DNA from: Paenibacillus sp. FSL R7-0273
Lineage (GTDB): Bacteria; Bacillota; Bacilli; Paenibacillales; Paenibacillaceae
Length of the DNA: 64,000 nt
Direction: 5' to 3'
NCBI RefSeq assembly: GCF_000758625.1
Contig: NZ_CP009283.1
Coordinates: forward strand, 5,095,501 to 5,159,500
The position numbers were made by a program, and so were the translations under genes. Every line of letters starts with the position of its first letter. The stretch's first letter is position 1. Shown one piece after another: positions 49,982 to 59,275 of this stretch. Below the pieces are notes generated by a model. That model did not search any database and was not told the DNA's origin. It saw only the letters and a list, made by a program, of their open reading frames with translations.

Positions 49982-50635
49982 ATGTCAATCAAAGAAGAAA
50001 TCATGAAGACACTGAAGCAGGAAATCCTCACCCTGACCCTGAAGCCGGGCGCTATACTTAGTGAGACTGTCCTGTCCGAACGGTTCCAGATTTCACGGAC
50101 CCCGCTGCGTGATGTGCTGAAGCAGCTCAGTCTGGAATCGTATATTGATATTTATCCCAAGAAGGGGAATCTGGTCTCTTTTATTGATCTGGAGTCGGTG
50201 GAGCAGATTATTTTTCTGCGGAGTGTACTGGAGAAGGAGATCATTAAGCATCTCTCGGAGCATCTTGCGCTGAAGGGTGTGCATGAGCTGAAGGATATAC
50301 TGGACCGGCAGAAGGCCGTTATCCGTGAAGACAATGCCACCGAGCCGTTCCTCAACCTGGACGATGCATTTCACGCCGCTTTATTCCGGCTGGCCGGACG
50401 GGAGTATCTGTGGAACCTGATTCAGCAGTCCAATGTGCATTATGTCCGCTACCGCAGGCTGCACATGCTGAGAAAAGAAAAGCTGGAGGAAATCTGGAAC
50501 GAGCACCAGCACATTCTGGAATACATGACCCGGCGGGAAACCGACAAGCTGGAGGCGCTGATCCACCACCATCTGCGGGAGGATATTAACTCCCTGTATC
50601 TGCAGGAGAATTTTGCGGATTATATCCGGGGTTAG
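49982..50635 (+). CDS. GntR/FadR-type regulator (FCD domain) of glucuronate use
   Basis: A 217-residue regulator. The winged helix (LSETVLSERFQISRTPLRDV, about residues 25-45) is followed by LKQLSLESYIDIYPKKGNLV. The C-terminal FCD domain is helical, with metal-site-type residues in LDDAFHAALFRLAGREYLWN and IWNEHQHILEYM. It is divergent from uxuA-uxuB-uxaC and is the likely repressor, released by a uronate or its derivative, acting at CTTGTATACAAG. It corresponds in role to UxuR/ExuR-type proteins. Confidence 0.9.
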   Translation: MSIKEEIMKTLKQEILTLTLKPGAILSETVLSERFQISRTPLRDVLKQLSLESYIDIYPKKGNLVSFIDLESVEQIIFLRSVLEKEIIKHLSEHLALKGVHELKDILDRQKAVIREDNATEPFLNLDDAFHAALFRLAGREYLWNLIQQSNVHYVRYRRLHMLRKEKLEEIWNEHQHILEYMTRRETDKLEALIHHHLREDINSLYLQENFADYIRG

Positions 50636-50640
50636 ACAGG

Positions 50641-50690
50641 CTCTCTTTAGAAGCGAACTAAACTTAACAGCTTCTAAAGAGAGGTTTATT
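50641..50690. terminator. Bidirectional terminator between GntR and YxeA genes
   Basis: CTCTCTTTAGAAGC pairs perfectly with GCTTCTAAAGAGAG around a 15-nt loop and is followed by GTTTATTTT on the plus strand. Confidence 0.85.
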
Positions 50691-50698
50691 TTCCGCTA

Positions 50699-51055
50699 TC
50701 AATGGGATCGTAGCTGGTTTAAGACTTTCTCCGGAATCTCTTCCTCTTCGACTATAATCCATTCTTTCGTATAGGCTCCCTTAGCAAGCACCCTGACATA
50801 GCTTTCCGGTTGCTGTTCTTTGTCTGAAGAGAACGTGATCTTTTCCTTCTCTCCTTCACCTGTGTAACCTGTCAGATTGTATCTGTAGCGAATCCATTCA
50901 TTTTTACCTTCCTTCTTGGCTGGCTTTTTAATCACAGCGTATACATATTGTTCCTTATACAATGGGTTGAACTGGTCAAAATCCCGTTTGAAAGTTAAAT
51001 ACAGGACTGAGCACACAACCAGCCCGATCAGAATAAAAATCACAGGTTTTTTCAT
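50699..51055 (-). CDS. yxeA: YxeA-family exported protein
   Basis: A 118-residue protein with an N-terminal membrane anchor or signal segment (PVIFILIGLVVCSVLYLTF) and a small beta-rich domain. The YxeA/DUF1093 features are YVYAVIKKPAKKEGKNEWIR, YRYNLTGYTGEGEKEKITF and SYVRVLAKGAYTKEWIIVEE. It follows the permease gene by 25 nt, as in the B. subtilis yxdJKLM-yxeA cluster, which supports the name. Its molecular function is unknown; it may be an accessory factor of the peptide-sensing transporter. Confidence 0.85.
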   Translation of the reverse strand: MKKPVIFILIGLVVCSVLYLTFKRDFDQFNPLYKEQYVYAVIKKPAKKEGKNEWIRYRYNLTGYTGEGEKEKITFSSDKEQQPESYVRVLAKGAYTKEWIIVEEEEIPEKVLNQLRSH

Positions 51056-51080
51056 GTTTAATTACCTCCACAAATAGTTG

Positions 51081-53012
51081 TTATAACATGGCGTTTTTAA
51101 CGATTTTTTTGTAATACCCAAGAGTGAAGAAAGCGAACATAAAGTAAATTGCGGCATACGCTCCCATCGCAATCATTGCAGGGATCGTATCGTCCGAAAG
51201 AGTTATGAAATAACTCGCCTTGACTGCATAGATTGAATGTAATATTCCAATGAACAGCGGGAGCAGGAACACCAGCATCTGCTTTCTCAATACGCCTTTC
51301 ATGATCATCTTTTCATCAAAACCAAGCTGACGCAATGTTCTAAAGCTCTGTTTCTCCTGCTCGGCTTCACTCATCTGTTTGAAGTACAGAATGCTGCCGG
51401 TAGAAGCAAGAAAAGCAAGTCCCAGAAAGGCAGCAATAAAGATTAATAATCCCGATTGTTCAAGGAGACTTCTGTAGCGGGAATAGTAGTCTGCCGAATA
51501 AAAATCATCTGTCTTGTATTTCTGGTAGAGGGGAGAAGCCAGCGCCAGCTCTTTAAGGTCTGGAACCTGAAAAGTATCTATCTGCACCCGTTCAAAACCA
51601 TCCGTGCCGGACATCCTCCGCTCGACTTCTTCCAGGGTTGCCTCAGACACTACTATTTGTCTGCCTGATGTTCCGGGATTCACGATATTTTCCAGAAATA
51701 TTTCATTCAGGGGATAACTCTTGGTCTGTTTATTTGAGCGCAGTTCAATCATGGTCGGATAACGTTTCGAGAGATCAATGTCATCATATAAACTTAGCGC
51801 AGAAGCGTTATATTCTACTGCCTCGCCATAGTCAGGTACAGGGATATCTCTGCCGGATTGCTGCAGCTGTTCTGCCGGAAGCCATAATATGATCCCTTCT
51901 CTATATCCGGATGCAGTCAACGGGTCCAGGACCACACCATTAGCCCGGAACGTATCAATGATGTGGTGATTATAATGAATGCCTTTGCTCTCCAATTCGG
52001 CTCTAAACGCAGCTGTATCCAGCTCGTTATTCTCCATTGCAAAATCATAAGGATATTCATCGCGGGTGACTTGCTCTACAGAGTAATAGAGAGAATAGGC
52101 CATGGTAACTAGTGTTAGGGTTAAAGCTGAGAGTACAGTAATTAAAGTGAGCGAGTTGGCATTGCCCTTCATCCGGTGCATCAGCGGGGCAAGCGAAAGG
52201 CTGTTGTACAGGCCTATGTGTCCGTTTTTGCGTTTGCGGAACCAGTAAAGACACCATCTGATCGTCACCCGGAATAAAATATAGGTTCCTGTTATTGTAG
52301 ATGCCATTACCAACAGCGCATTAACAGCCAGCTGCTCATCTATCATACGTCCCGACAGCTCATAGCCATAACCGATCATTATAATACCAAGCACAGCAAT
52401 TATAGCCGTAAAAATAGAAGGCCGCTTGCTGACAAGATCAGGCTGCTTATCTGCCTGGAATAAGCCCAGCAGAGTTCTACGGTTGATCATAACTATCATC
52501 TGAATAGAAGTAATAAAGATAATAAGCATAAACACTGCTGCCGTTTCTAAGGCTGCCGGTGCTGAAAAATGGATTGAAGGCAGGCCGTCCAGGTTGAGCA
52601 GTTTCATCAAAATCAGGACAAACAGACGGGACACCAGCGCTCCGGATAGGATCCCTGCGATTAAAGCACTTAAACCCAGCAAGATATTCTCAATGAGTAA
52701 ATAACGGATAATCCAAGCTTTGGAAAGACCTATCAGCTGGTATAACCCGATTTCCCGGCTGCGTCTGCGTAAGAAAATGGTGTTGGAGGAAACTGCGAAA
52801 ATGCCTATGATGACTACAAGCAGGACTGCTGCGGACTGAAAGGCTGTCGTGATATTCACACTAGAATCCAGCATATTCTGTACCTGCTGATCATATTTGA
52901 GTGATGAAAAAACGAAGAACAGGCTCATACTGAAAATCAGAGCAAAAAAATACAGATAGTAATGCTTCACATTTTGCCGCATACTGCGGAGTGCCAGATC
53001 AAATACTGTCAA
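51081..53012 (-). CDS. yxdM: Bce-type peptide transporter permease (YxdM-like)
   Basis: A 643-residue permease with about ten membrane helices: the first FtsX-like group ([20 protein letters not shown], then [20 protein letters not shown]), a large extracellular domain of about 200 residues between helices 7 and 8 (about 310-520), and the C-terminal group ([38 protein letters not shown]). The extracellular domain detects the peptide, as in BceB. It overlaps the ATPase gene by 14 nt. Together with its kinase it senses antimicrobial peptides. Confidence 0.93.
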   Translation of the reverse strand: MTVFDLALRSMRQNVKHYYLYFFALIFSMSLFFVFSSLKYDQQVQNMLDSSVNITTAFQSAAVLLVVIIGIFAVSSNTIFLRRRSREIGLYQLIGLSKAWIIRYLLIENILLGLSALIAGILSGALVSRLFVLILMKLLNLDGLPSIHFSAPAALETAAVFMLIIFITSIQMIVMINRRTLLGLFQADKQPDLVSKRPSIFTAIIAVLGIIMIGYGYELSGRMIDEQLAVNALLVMASTITGTYILFRVTIRWCLYWFRKRKNGHIGLYNSLSLAPLMHRMKGNANSLTLITVLSALTLTLVTMAYSLYYSVEQVTRDEYPYDFAMENNELDTAAFRAELESKGIHYNHHIIDTFRANGVVLDPLTASGYREGIILWLPAEQLQQSGRDIPVPDYGEAVEYNASALSLYDDIDLSKRYPTMIELRSNKQTKSYPLNEIFLENIVNPGTSGRQIVVSEATLEEVERRMSGTDGFERVQIDTFQVPDLKELALASPLYQKYKTDDFYSADYYSRYRSLLEQSGLLIFIAAFLGLAFLASTGSILYFKQMSEAEQEKQSFRTLRQLGFDEKMIMKGVLRKQMLVFLLPLFIGILHSIYAVKASYFITLSDDTIPAMIAMGAYAAIYFMFAFFTLGYYKKIVKNAML

Positions 53013-53784
53013 TATTATCGCCCCCTAATACAGCCTGCACATCAATGATTTCCTTGAAGAACGACTGTCTGGATTTCTCCCCCCGGTACAATTCGGAATA
53101 AATTTTTCCGTCTTTCAGAAAGACCACGCGGTTACAATAGCTGGATGCGACCGGATCGTGCGTGACCATGATAATCGTGACCTCTCTGGTCCGGTTCACC
53201 TCGTCCATTACGGACAACAGCGATGACGCAGATTTGGAATCAAGCGCTCCCGTCGGTTCGTCTGCAAAGATGATGGAAGGCTGATGGATCAAAGCCCGTC
53301 CGGCTGCAGTGCGCTGTTTTTGTCCTCCTGATATTTCGAAGGGATATTTCTCCGACAATTCCTTAATGCCCAGTACATTTGCAACCGCTGTAAACTCTCT
53401 CTCTGCCTGCTTTTTACTCAGCTTGCTGAGAGATACCGGCAGAAGGATATTTTCTTTTACCGTCAACGTATCCAGAAGATTGTAATCCTGGAAGATGAAG
53501 CCGAGCTTGTTACGTCGGAATGCGGAAAGGGCAGCGTTGTTCATGGCAGATATATCTTCATTGTCGATTAATATTGTACCGTCAGTGGTCCGGTCAATTG
53601 TGGCAAGTACGTTTAGCAGGGTGGTCTTGCCGGAACCGGAGGGACCCATAATGCCGACGAATTCTTTACGAAGAACACGTAAATCAATGCCCTTCAGAAC
53701 ATGTTGGGAACTGCCCCTTGAGCCATATGCCTTGTGAACATTCCGGGCGTGTAATACTGTATTTTTTTCTTTCATTTCATTCAT
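52999..53784 (-). CDS. yxdL: Bce-type transporter ATPase (YxdL-like)
   Basis: A 261-residue ATPase with Walker [10 protein letters not shown] (about 44-52), signature [13 protein letters not shown], Walker [13 protein letters not shown] and MVTHDPVAS. It drives the overlapping permease (YxdM-like). The promoter region at 53785-53860 has TATAAT in the minus direction (53804-53809) without a good -35, consistent with activation by the response regulator. Confidence 0.94.
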   Translation of the reverse strand: MNEMKEKNTVLHARNVHKAYGSRGSSQHVLKGIDLRVLRKEFVGIMGPSGSGKTTLLNVLATIDRTTDGTILIDNEDISAMNNAALSAFRRNKLGFIFQDYNLLDTLTVKENILLPVSLSKLSKKQAEREFTAVANVLGIKELSEKYPFEISGGQKQRTAAGRALIHQPSIIFADEPTGALDSKSASSLLSVMDEVNRTREVTIIMVTHDPVASSYCNRVVFLKDGKIYSELYRGEKSRQSFFKEIIDVQAVLGGDNIDSI

Positions 53785-53803
53785 AGTGAACCTCCCAAAT
53801 TTG

Positions 53804-53878
53804 ATTATAGGTTAAGTTTACGTGTATATAATCCGGGTGTCGCACGTTTCTGGTGACGAGTTGAGGCGGTAGGTGACG
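53804..53878 (-). promoter_or_regulatory. Activated promoter of the transporter genes with GGTGACG direct repeats
   Basis: The minus-strand -10 TATAAT lies at 53804-53809 with a poor -35. Two copies of GGTGACG (plus strand, 53852-53858 and 53872-53878) lie exactly 20 nt apart, two helical turns, upstream of it. They are candidate binding sites for the adjacent OmpR-type regulator. Confidence 0.55.
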
Positions 53879-53892
53879 AAATCGTCAGGATT

Positions 53893-53924
53893 ACAAAAAA
53901 ACAGCCAAGACGATCTTGGCTGTT
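53893..53924 (-). terminator. Terminator after the sensor kinase gene
   Basis: AACAGCCAAGA pairs with TCTTGGCTGTT with a very short loop. On the minus strand it is followed by TTTTTTTT and lies next to the kinase stop, so it separates the two-component genes from the transporter genes. Confidence 0.88.
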
Positions 53925-54970
53925 CATAACCGGATATTATCTGCTTGTCCTCTTCTGACGGTTTCGAACGCATTAGAATCTGTAAAAGTCATCCGCATTG
54001 TTGTACCTTGGGGCTGGCTGGAATGGACTTGGAGGGTAATTCCAATTTTGGCTGCAACGGTTTGGGCAAGATAGAGGCCGAGGCCGGTAGATGCATTATG
54101 AATCCTTCCATTCCCGCCGGTAAATCCCTTGTCAAATATACGGGGAAGGTCATGAGACTGAATGCCCGGGCCCTCGTCAGTTAAATCCAGAAAGACATTT
54201 TCTTGTTCCGTAACATTCGTATTGAATGTGAGTGACTTGCCAGCAGGACTATATTTAATGGCATTGGTCAATAACTGCCTAATGATAAAACGGCACCATT
54301 TACGATCTGTAACGACAGTAGCATCATCGCCTTCAATAAGCACTGCCAGGTTTTTCTCCATACACCAGGGAGCCAGTTCCTGCACTTCTTCTGTCGCAAG
54401 ACGTTGTAATGACACCTGTTCAAGAACATAGTCCGATTCCAGGGCAGGAAGGCGTGTCAAATAAAGCTGACGGTCTACAAGCAGATGAATCCTCAGCCAT
54501 TCTGTTTCAATTCTGCGGATATCCGGATCACTTTGGCGTGCGGCCATAATCAGTTTCATAGCGGTCAGAGGAGTTTTGATTTCATGGATCCATGACGCAA
54601 TATAATCATTCTCAATCAGCTGCGCGTCCTTCACCCCGGAAAGCTTCCGTTTGAAATGGGATGAGGCTTCTCTTAATAAATGGCCTGTAATCTTATCTAA
54701 TTCATTGTCAGGTTCAGGAAGACACTCAATCCAGTCAGCGGCCATGACTTCCTGCAGTTTGGCAACCGCTGCCAGATACCTGGTTTCTTTCCTATACCGC
54801 CAAATAAAAAATACAATAAACAAAATAATATACAACGAATTTAAATATATGAAAGAAGTCGGTCCAACACTTACTCCCTGATCGAGAAGTATTAGGAGGT
54901 CAGTTACACCCAGCAAACTGATAAAAAACAGAATCCAGCTTTTTCTTGAAATCATATAACGGACTAACAT
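53924..54970 (-). CDS. yxdK: Intramembrane-sensing histidine kinase (YxdK/BceS-like)
   Basis: A 348-residue kinase with two closely spaced N-terminal helices (SWILFFISLLGVTDLLILL and FIYLNSLYIILFIVFFIWRY) and only about eight residues between them, so it has no real extracellular sensor. The phospho-acceptor His is in ASWIHEIKTPLTAMKLIMAA. The HATPase domain has LLTNAIKYSPAGKSL, LTDEGPGIQ and STGLGLYLAQTVAAKI. As in BceS, stimulus information probably comes from the transporter. Confidence 0.93.
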   Translation of the reverse strand: MLVRYMISRKSWILFFISLLGVTDLLILLDQGVSVGPTSFIYLNSLYIILFIVFFIWRYRKETRYLAAVAKLQEVMAADWIECLPEPDNELDKITGHLLREASSHFKRKLSGVKDAQLIENDYIASWIHEIKTPLTAMKLIMAARQSDPDIRRIETEWLRIHLLVDRQLYLTRLPALESDYVLEQVSLQRLATEEVQELAPWCMEKNLAVLIEGDDATVVTDRKWCRFIIRQLLTNAIKYSPAGKSLTFNTNVTEQENVFLDLTDEGPGIQSHDLPRIFDKGFTGGNGRIHNASTGLGLYLAQTVAAKIGITLQVHSSQPQGTTMRMTFTDSNAFETVRRGQADNIRL

Positions 54971-54984
54971 ATCATCTTTGCCTC

Positions 54985-55668
54985 CTATAAAGTTACTGCC
55001 ATATAACCCATCCCTTTCTTTGTCACAATCGCGTCTGAAAGCCCAAGCGGTTCTAACTTCTGCCGCAAACGGGTGATATTTGCTGTAAGCGTATTATCAT
55101 TTACGAACTGCTCATCCTCCCATAGCTTACGAATCAGGTCATGACGTGAAACGACAGAATTGTTGAACTTCACCAGCGAAAGCAGTAAGAAAAATTCGTT
55201 TTTGGTCAAGTCTGCTTCCTCGGCTGATTTTCGGATCACACCCCGCTTTAAATCAATTAAGGCACCGTTCCATTCGAGTGTATCTGCCTGGGTTTCCCCA
55301 TAAGCGTACGTCCGGCGGAGAATTGCCTGAATTTTGGCATACAGCACATTCGTATGAAAAGGTTTCTGGACAAAATCATCTGCACCCATATTAAGCGCCA
55401 TAACCATATCTAACGGATGATCGCGGGAAGATAAGAAGATGATGGGTACTTCGGATACAGAGCGGATTTCTCTACACCAATGAAAACCGTCGAATTTAGG
55501 CAGCGTGATATCCATGATTACAAGATGAGCCTGCTGATCAAGAAACGAACGCATAACCTGATCAAAATCATCCGGTTTCGTAACCCGGAACCCCCAAGCG
55601 TCCAGTCCGGATTGTAGTGCCTCGAATAACGCCTGATCATCTTCGACTATAAATATATTAAATTCCAT
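54985..55668 (-). CDS. yxdJ: OmpR-family response regulator (YxdJ/BceR-like)
   Basis: A 227-residue regulator. The receiver starts MEFNIFIVEDDQALFEALQS, with the phospho-acceptor Asp in LVIMDITLPKFDGFHWCREI and switch Lys in DDFVQKPFHT. The C-terminal winged helix ends VNDNTLTANITRLRQKLEPL. It is coupled to the kinase (14-nt gap). Together with the transporter and YxeA genes it forms a five-gene module with the same gene order as B. subtilis yxdJKLM-yxeA, which responds to antimicrobial peptides such as LL-37. Confidence 0.94.
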   Translation of the reverse strand: MEFNIFIVEDDQALFEALQSGLDAWGFRVTKPDDFDQVMRSFLDQQAHLVIMDITLPKFDGFHWCREIRSVSEVPIIFLSSRDHPLDMVMALNMGADDFVQKPFHTNVLYAKIQAILRRTYAYGETQADTLEWNGALIDLKRGVIRKSAEEADLTKNEFFLLLSLVKFNNSVVSRHDLIRKLWEDEQFVNDNTLTANITRLRQKLEPLGLSDAIVTKKGMGYMAVTL

Positions 55669-55861
55669 AGAATGAACTTTCTCCCTTTTGTAATATATTT
55701 AATTGTTAGTACTATATTATAGATTAAGGCTTGGAGTCCAATCCATTCATTTTATGATAAAATTGTCACCTTCCTTTTGAAAATGTCACCTAAACCGCGC
55801 GACAAGAAAGGAAATTTAAATATACAATTATGTTACATACTCTAATGGAGGATGCTGCCTG

Positions 55862-55918
55862 TTGGATTATGAAGCTGCAAGAATATTCAATGATGTGGAA
55901 GGCAAATCATTATATTGA
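55862..55918 (+). other. Possible 18-residue upstream ORF
   Basis: TTG at 55862 is preceded by GGAGG at 10 nt and reads LDYEAARIFNDVEGKSLY to TGA, ending 18 nt before the lipoprotein ATG. It could be a short regulatory ORF or a remnant. The TTG start and long spacing keep confidence low. Confidence 0.25.
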
Positions 55919-55936
55919 CTGAATAGGAGAAACTGA

Positions 55937-56404
55937 ATGATGAAGAAAATGATTTTCGCATGTGTCATCTGTGCTATCTTCCTTGTGGGGTGCAGCAGCA
56001 ATAATGAGGCAAACTCCGATAAGATGAGTCCCGATCAGAATGTGCAACTTACGTTGGAGCAATACATGCAAGCCATCGCCAATAAAGATAGTGTAAAATT
56101 GACAGAGTTATACGGCGGCAGCTACCAGGGGTTCATGAATTTATCTCCTGAAACAGACCCTGACGACGAGCAAAAATTATTCAACCAGTATCTTGAGCTA
56201 ATTCCCAATATCTCTCTGAAAGAAATTCTTGAACAGACTGAGGTAAGCAAGGATGAATATAAATTCGTGATTACCTTTCAGCATGAAGACGGAACCTTGT
56301 TCCAGACACAGGAGTCTGACATTATCACTGATAAGTTCACCTACACAGTTAAAAGAGTTGACGGTAGACTAAAGGTAATGGAAGTCCCTCCATATCAACC
56401 CTAG
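55937..56404 (+). CDS. Lipoprotein with NTF2-like domain
   Basis: A 155-residue lipoprotein: signal segment, lipobox LVGC (Cys about 19) and Ser/Asn-rich linker. The domain has QNVQLTLEQYMQAIANKDSV, then VKLTELYGG, and ends FTYTVKRVDGRLKVMEVP, an alpha+beta pattern like NTF2/DUF4829-type domains that often bind small ligands in the envelope. AGGAG lies 7 nt before the first of two adjacent ATGs. No partner is obvious; the next gene is convergent. Confidence 0.75.
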   Translation: MMKKMIFACVICAIFLVGCSSNNEANSDKMSPDQNVQLTLEQYMQAIANKDSVKLTELYGGSYQGFMNLSPETDPDDEQKLFNQYLELIPNISLKEILEQTEVSKDEYKFVITFQHEDGTLFQTQESDIITDKFTYTVKRVDGRLKVMEVPPYQP

Positions 56405-56443
56405 GGTAGAGTCTTCATCGTGAACTACAGCTTGGTTTGAATT

Positions 56444-58363
56444 CTATAAGGGTTCACTTTGGCCGTTGGCTTTGAGTCTATAGTTTTTCTCCACAGGAAG
56501 CTGGAAGCTCCAGTCTCCGGTGAGTGTATGCTGCTGAGCCTGCTCATCGGACAGGATTAACTCGTTGACGTTAATTTTCAACAGGAACTTGTCTGGAGGC
56601 GGGGTTCCGTTGAAGGTGAAATTGATGGTGCCGTTTTTGTCCAACATTACACCTGCGTCCGTTGTGATGCCGGGAACTGCCTGTACAGTTGAAGGGTCCA
56701 ATTCAAACGTCGGCTTGACTGATTGTTTCATCCATTGTGACTGCGATATCTCGTTAGAATGTTTCATTGAGTATTGGATAATCAGGTTCTGGCCGTTGAA
56801 CATATATTGATGAATGAGGAGTGTATAGCCTTTGTATGTTTTACCGCCTATAGAAGTCATCATGTCATTTTCGCTTGCTGGCATCAGTGCTGGATCGCTA
56901 TTAGCATCCAGCTTTACCATGAGCGGGGAGGTAAATGAATTCTTAACGCTGAATAGTACGACTGCACAAATGAGCAGTACGATCATCGATACTGCAGGTA
57001 CCCTGGATTGGAATATGCCCTGTTTCCGGGGGAATATTCTTTGTTGCGGTGTCAGGCCCCGCTTGGGAATCACGGTCGGTACCCGTTCAATTTCATTATG
57101 AACTTCATCCGGAGCAGCCTCATGCGCCTGATGGATGCCGGAAGTCGGGAACCGTGTCTCGAACCAGGTTGCCTTCTTGCTGCTGTGTGCAGTAATACTC
57201 CCTCCATGTACATCAATAATGCTTTTTGCGATGGCCAGTCCGAGACCTGTCCCCCCGGTCTGCTTCGACCTGGAGCTCTCTACCCGGTAAAAGCGTTCGA
57301 ATATAAAGGGCAGATCCCGTTCCGGAATGGGTTCTCCATAATTTTGGATCCGAACGACCAGCACATCTTCTTCCCTGGCAATATCGATATCAATATATCT
57401 GCCCGCCTTTCCGTACTGTATGGCATTGGCGATTATATTCTCGTACGCCCGTACCAGCAATCCCCCGTCTGCTTGAATTTTGAATTCTTCTTCCTGCATG
57501 TTCAGCCTGATCTCCATGCCTGCCCTCTCCGTAATCGGCACGAATTCCTCTTCCAGCTGACAGATCAATCCGGCGATGTCGAGCTCGGTCAGCTCCAGCG
57601 GCATGCCGTTGTTGATTCGTGTATATTCGAACAGCTCATCGATCAATCGCCGGAGCGACAAGGATTTCTCATACGCGATGTGGACGTAATAACGCATCTC
57701 CACTTCATCCAGATACCGGTCCTCCTCGACCACTTCGAGAAAGCCGAGAATCGAGGTCAGAGGTGTGCGAAGATCATGCGATACACCGGTAATTAAGTCA
57801 TTTTTGGTCTTTTCCGCTTTGCGTTCCTCCGCTATCGAATGCTTCAGCTGCATACTCATCCGGTTAATACTGAGCGCGACCTCGCCCAATTTATTACCGG
57901 CAATTTCCGGGATTTGATGGTCGAACCGTCCGCCCGCAATCTCCTGCAACCCCCGGCTAATTTCCTCCAGATTATGATCCCATTCGCTGCTGAGCTGATT
58001 CACACTCTCTGCCACAACGCTTAACTCATCCTTGCCCTTGACCGTTATTACACGCCCGAACCGACCTACCGACAACTCCTGCAGCCCTGCGTTGATTTCG
58101 CGCAAATCCTGAACCAAACGGAGACTGGCCAGGAAGAAAGTAATGGGAAAGAGAATGATACCAGTGATGATCATCACGCGAACGGATCCGGCATGCTCAA
58201 TGCTCCAATTAATCGGGACAGCCACGTATTCGATTTTTTGCAGTTCCCCGGCCATGAAATAACCAAAAAAAATAGCTGCGCCTGTTAGGGCCAGGCTTCC
58301 AACCATAATCAGCATTAATCTCCAACGAATTGTATACAGCCACTGTAGTTTTATCCTACTCAC
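56444..58363 (-). CDS. Histidine kinase with added C-terminal membrane segment and extracytoplasmic domain
   Basis: A 639-residue protein. The first about 410 residues are a regular kinase: two membrane helices (LMLIMVGSLALTGAAIFFGY and VRVMIITGIILFPITFFLAS), two HAMP-like units (LQELSVGRFGRVITVKGKDE, LQEIAGGRFDHQIPEIAGNK), HisKA with phospho-acceptor His in ITGVSHDLRTPLTSILGFLE, and HATPase with NIIANAIQYG and GGTGLGLAIAKSIIDVHGG. Then, after a linker, a third helix (VPAVSMIVLLICAVVLFSVK, about 455-475) precedes about 160 residues that must be outside the cell and resemble the DUF4179/DUF5643-type beta domain of anti-sigma-like proteins. The kinase is thus sensor-tailed. It overlaps the regulator gene by 8 nt. 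Confidence 0.88.
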   Translation of the reverse strand: MSRIKLQWLYTIRWRLMLIMVGSLALTGAAIFFGYFMAGELQKIEYVAVPINWSIEHAGSVRVMIITGIILFPITFFLASLRLVQDLREINAGLQELSVGRFGRVITVKGKDELSVVAESVNQLSSEWDHNLEEISRGLQEIAGGRFDHQIPEIAGNKLGEVALSINRMSMQLKHSIAEERKAEKTKNDLITGVSHDLRTPLTSILGFLEVVEEDRYLDEVEMRYYVHIAYEKSLSLRRLIDELFEYTRINNGMPLELTELDIAGLICQLEEEFVPITERAGMEIRLNMQEEEFKIQADGGLLVRAYENIIANAIQYGKAGRYIDIDIAREEDVLVVRIQNYGEPIPERDLPFIFERFYRVESSRSKQTGGTGLGLAIAKSIIDVHGGSITAHSSKKATWFETRFPTSGIHQAHEAAPDEVHNEIERVPTVIPKRGLTPQQRIFPRKQGIFQSRVPAVSMIVLLICAVVLFSVKNSFTSPLMVKLDANSDPALMPASENDMMTSIGGKTYKGYTLLIHQYMFNGQNLIIQYSMKHSNEISQSQWMKQSVKPTFELDPSTVQAVPGITTDAGVMLDKNGTINFTFNGTPPPDKFLLKINVNELILSDEQAQQHTLTGDWSFQLPVEKNYRLKANGQSEPL

Positions 58364-59069
58364 CCCTTGCTTTTAGAACGCCTTCGATTTTGTATCCAAT
58401 CCCCCACACGGTTTTGATTATCCGCGGCTCACGCGGATTAGCTTCTATCTTTTCACGAAGCTTTCGGATATGAACCATAACGCTATTCTTTGACTCCATA
58501 AAGGGCTCGTTCCAGACTTCCTCGTAGATCCGGTCCATGCTCAGCACCATTCCTCTATTGACTGCCAGCATGTGAAGGAGCGCGAACTCGCGGGGTGTCA
58601 GCTTGATCTCCTGCTGATCGACCGTTACCGCATGGGACGCAATATTAATAACGACATTTTCGATATGTATTTCGTTCGCGTTAGACGCAGTGGAGTTGAA
58701 ATGATTCATCCTCCGAAGCTGTGACTTTATACGTGCAATCAGTTCAAGCGGGTTGAACGGTTTGGTTACGTAGTCATCGGCACCGATACTAAGGCCTGAT
58801 ATTTTATCTATATCCTGACCTTTAGCCGAGAGCATGATGATGGGAATAGGATTCGTTTCCCGTATTTTCATACAAGCCTGCAGCCCGTCCATCTTGGGCA
58901 TCATCAGATCAAGGACAATTAAATCAACCTGATGGGACTGCAGAATCTCCAGTGCCTCCAGCCCATTTGACGCTTGCAGGAGCTTGTAGCCTTCGTTATT
59001 GAAATAGATATTCATCAATTGGATAATTTCCGCTTCGTCATCCACCATCAAAATCGTACTTTCCGCCAT
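58356..59069 (-). CDS. OmpR-family response regulator
   Basis: A 237-residue regulator. The receiver begins MAESTILMVDDEAEIIQLMN, with the phospho-acceptor Asp in DLIVLDLMMPKMDGLQACMK and switch Lys in DDYVTKPFNP. The C-terminal OmpR winged helix follows (LTPREFALLHMLAVNRGMVL, NSVMVHIRKLREKIEANPRE). The start at 59069 has GGGAGG 5-6 nt upstream; a longer ORF of 30 nt is less likely. It is cotranscribed with the sensor-tailed kinase and divergent from the two secreted binding proteins. Confidence 0.93.
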   Translation of the reverse strand: MAESTILMVDDEAEIIQLMNIYFNNEGYKLLQASNGLEALEILQSHQVDLIVLDLMMPKMDGLQACMKIRETNPIPIIMLSAKGQDIDKISGLSIGADDYVTKPFNPLELIARIKSQLRRMNHFNSTASNANEIHIENVVINIASHAVTVDQQEIKLTPREFALLHMLAVNRGMVLSMDRIYEEVWNEPFMESKNSVMVHIRKLREKIEANPREPRIIKTVWGIGYKIEGVLKARGE

Positions 59070-59275
59070 AGATCCTCCCATGATTCCTGTATCTTTCAAA
59101 ACTTAACGAGTAGAACAATAATTATAAGCGATATTTCCAGTGCAATGAATAACGTCAGCAATATTTAAGGAAATGATAAGAATTTCGGTAGCTGGCTGAT
59201 AAGCTTTCTCTTCTATGCTTAGTTCAGCACAAGAGAATTACCATTTACAACAATAAATGAGTGGAGGTTTTATTT

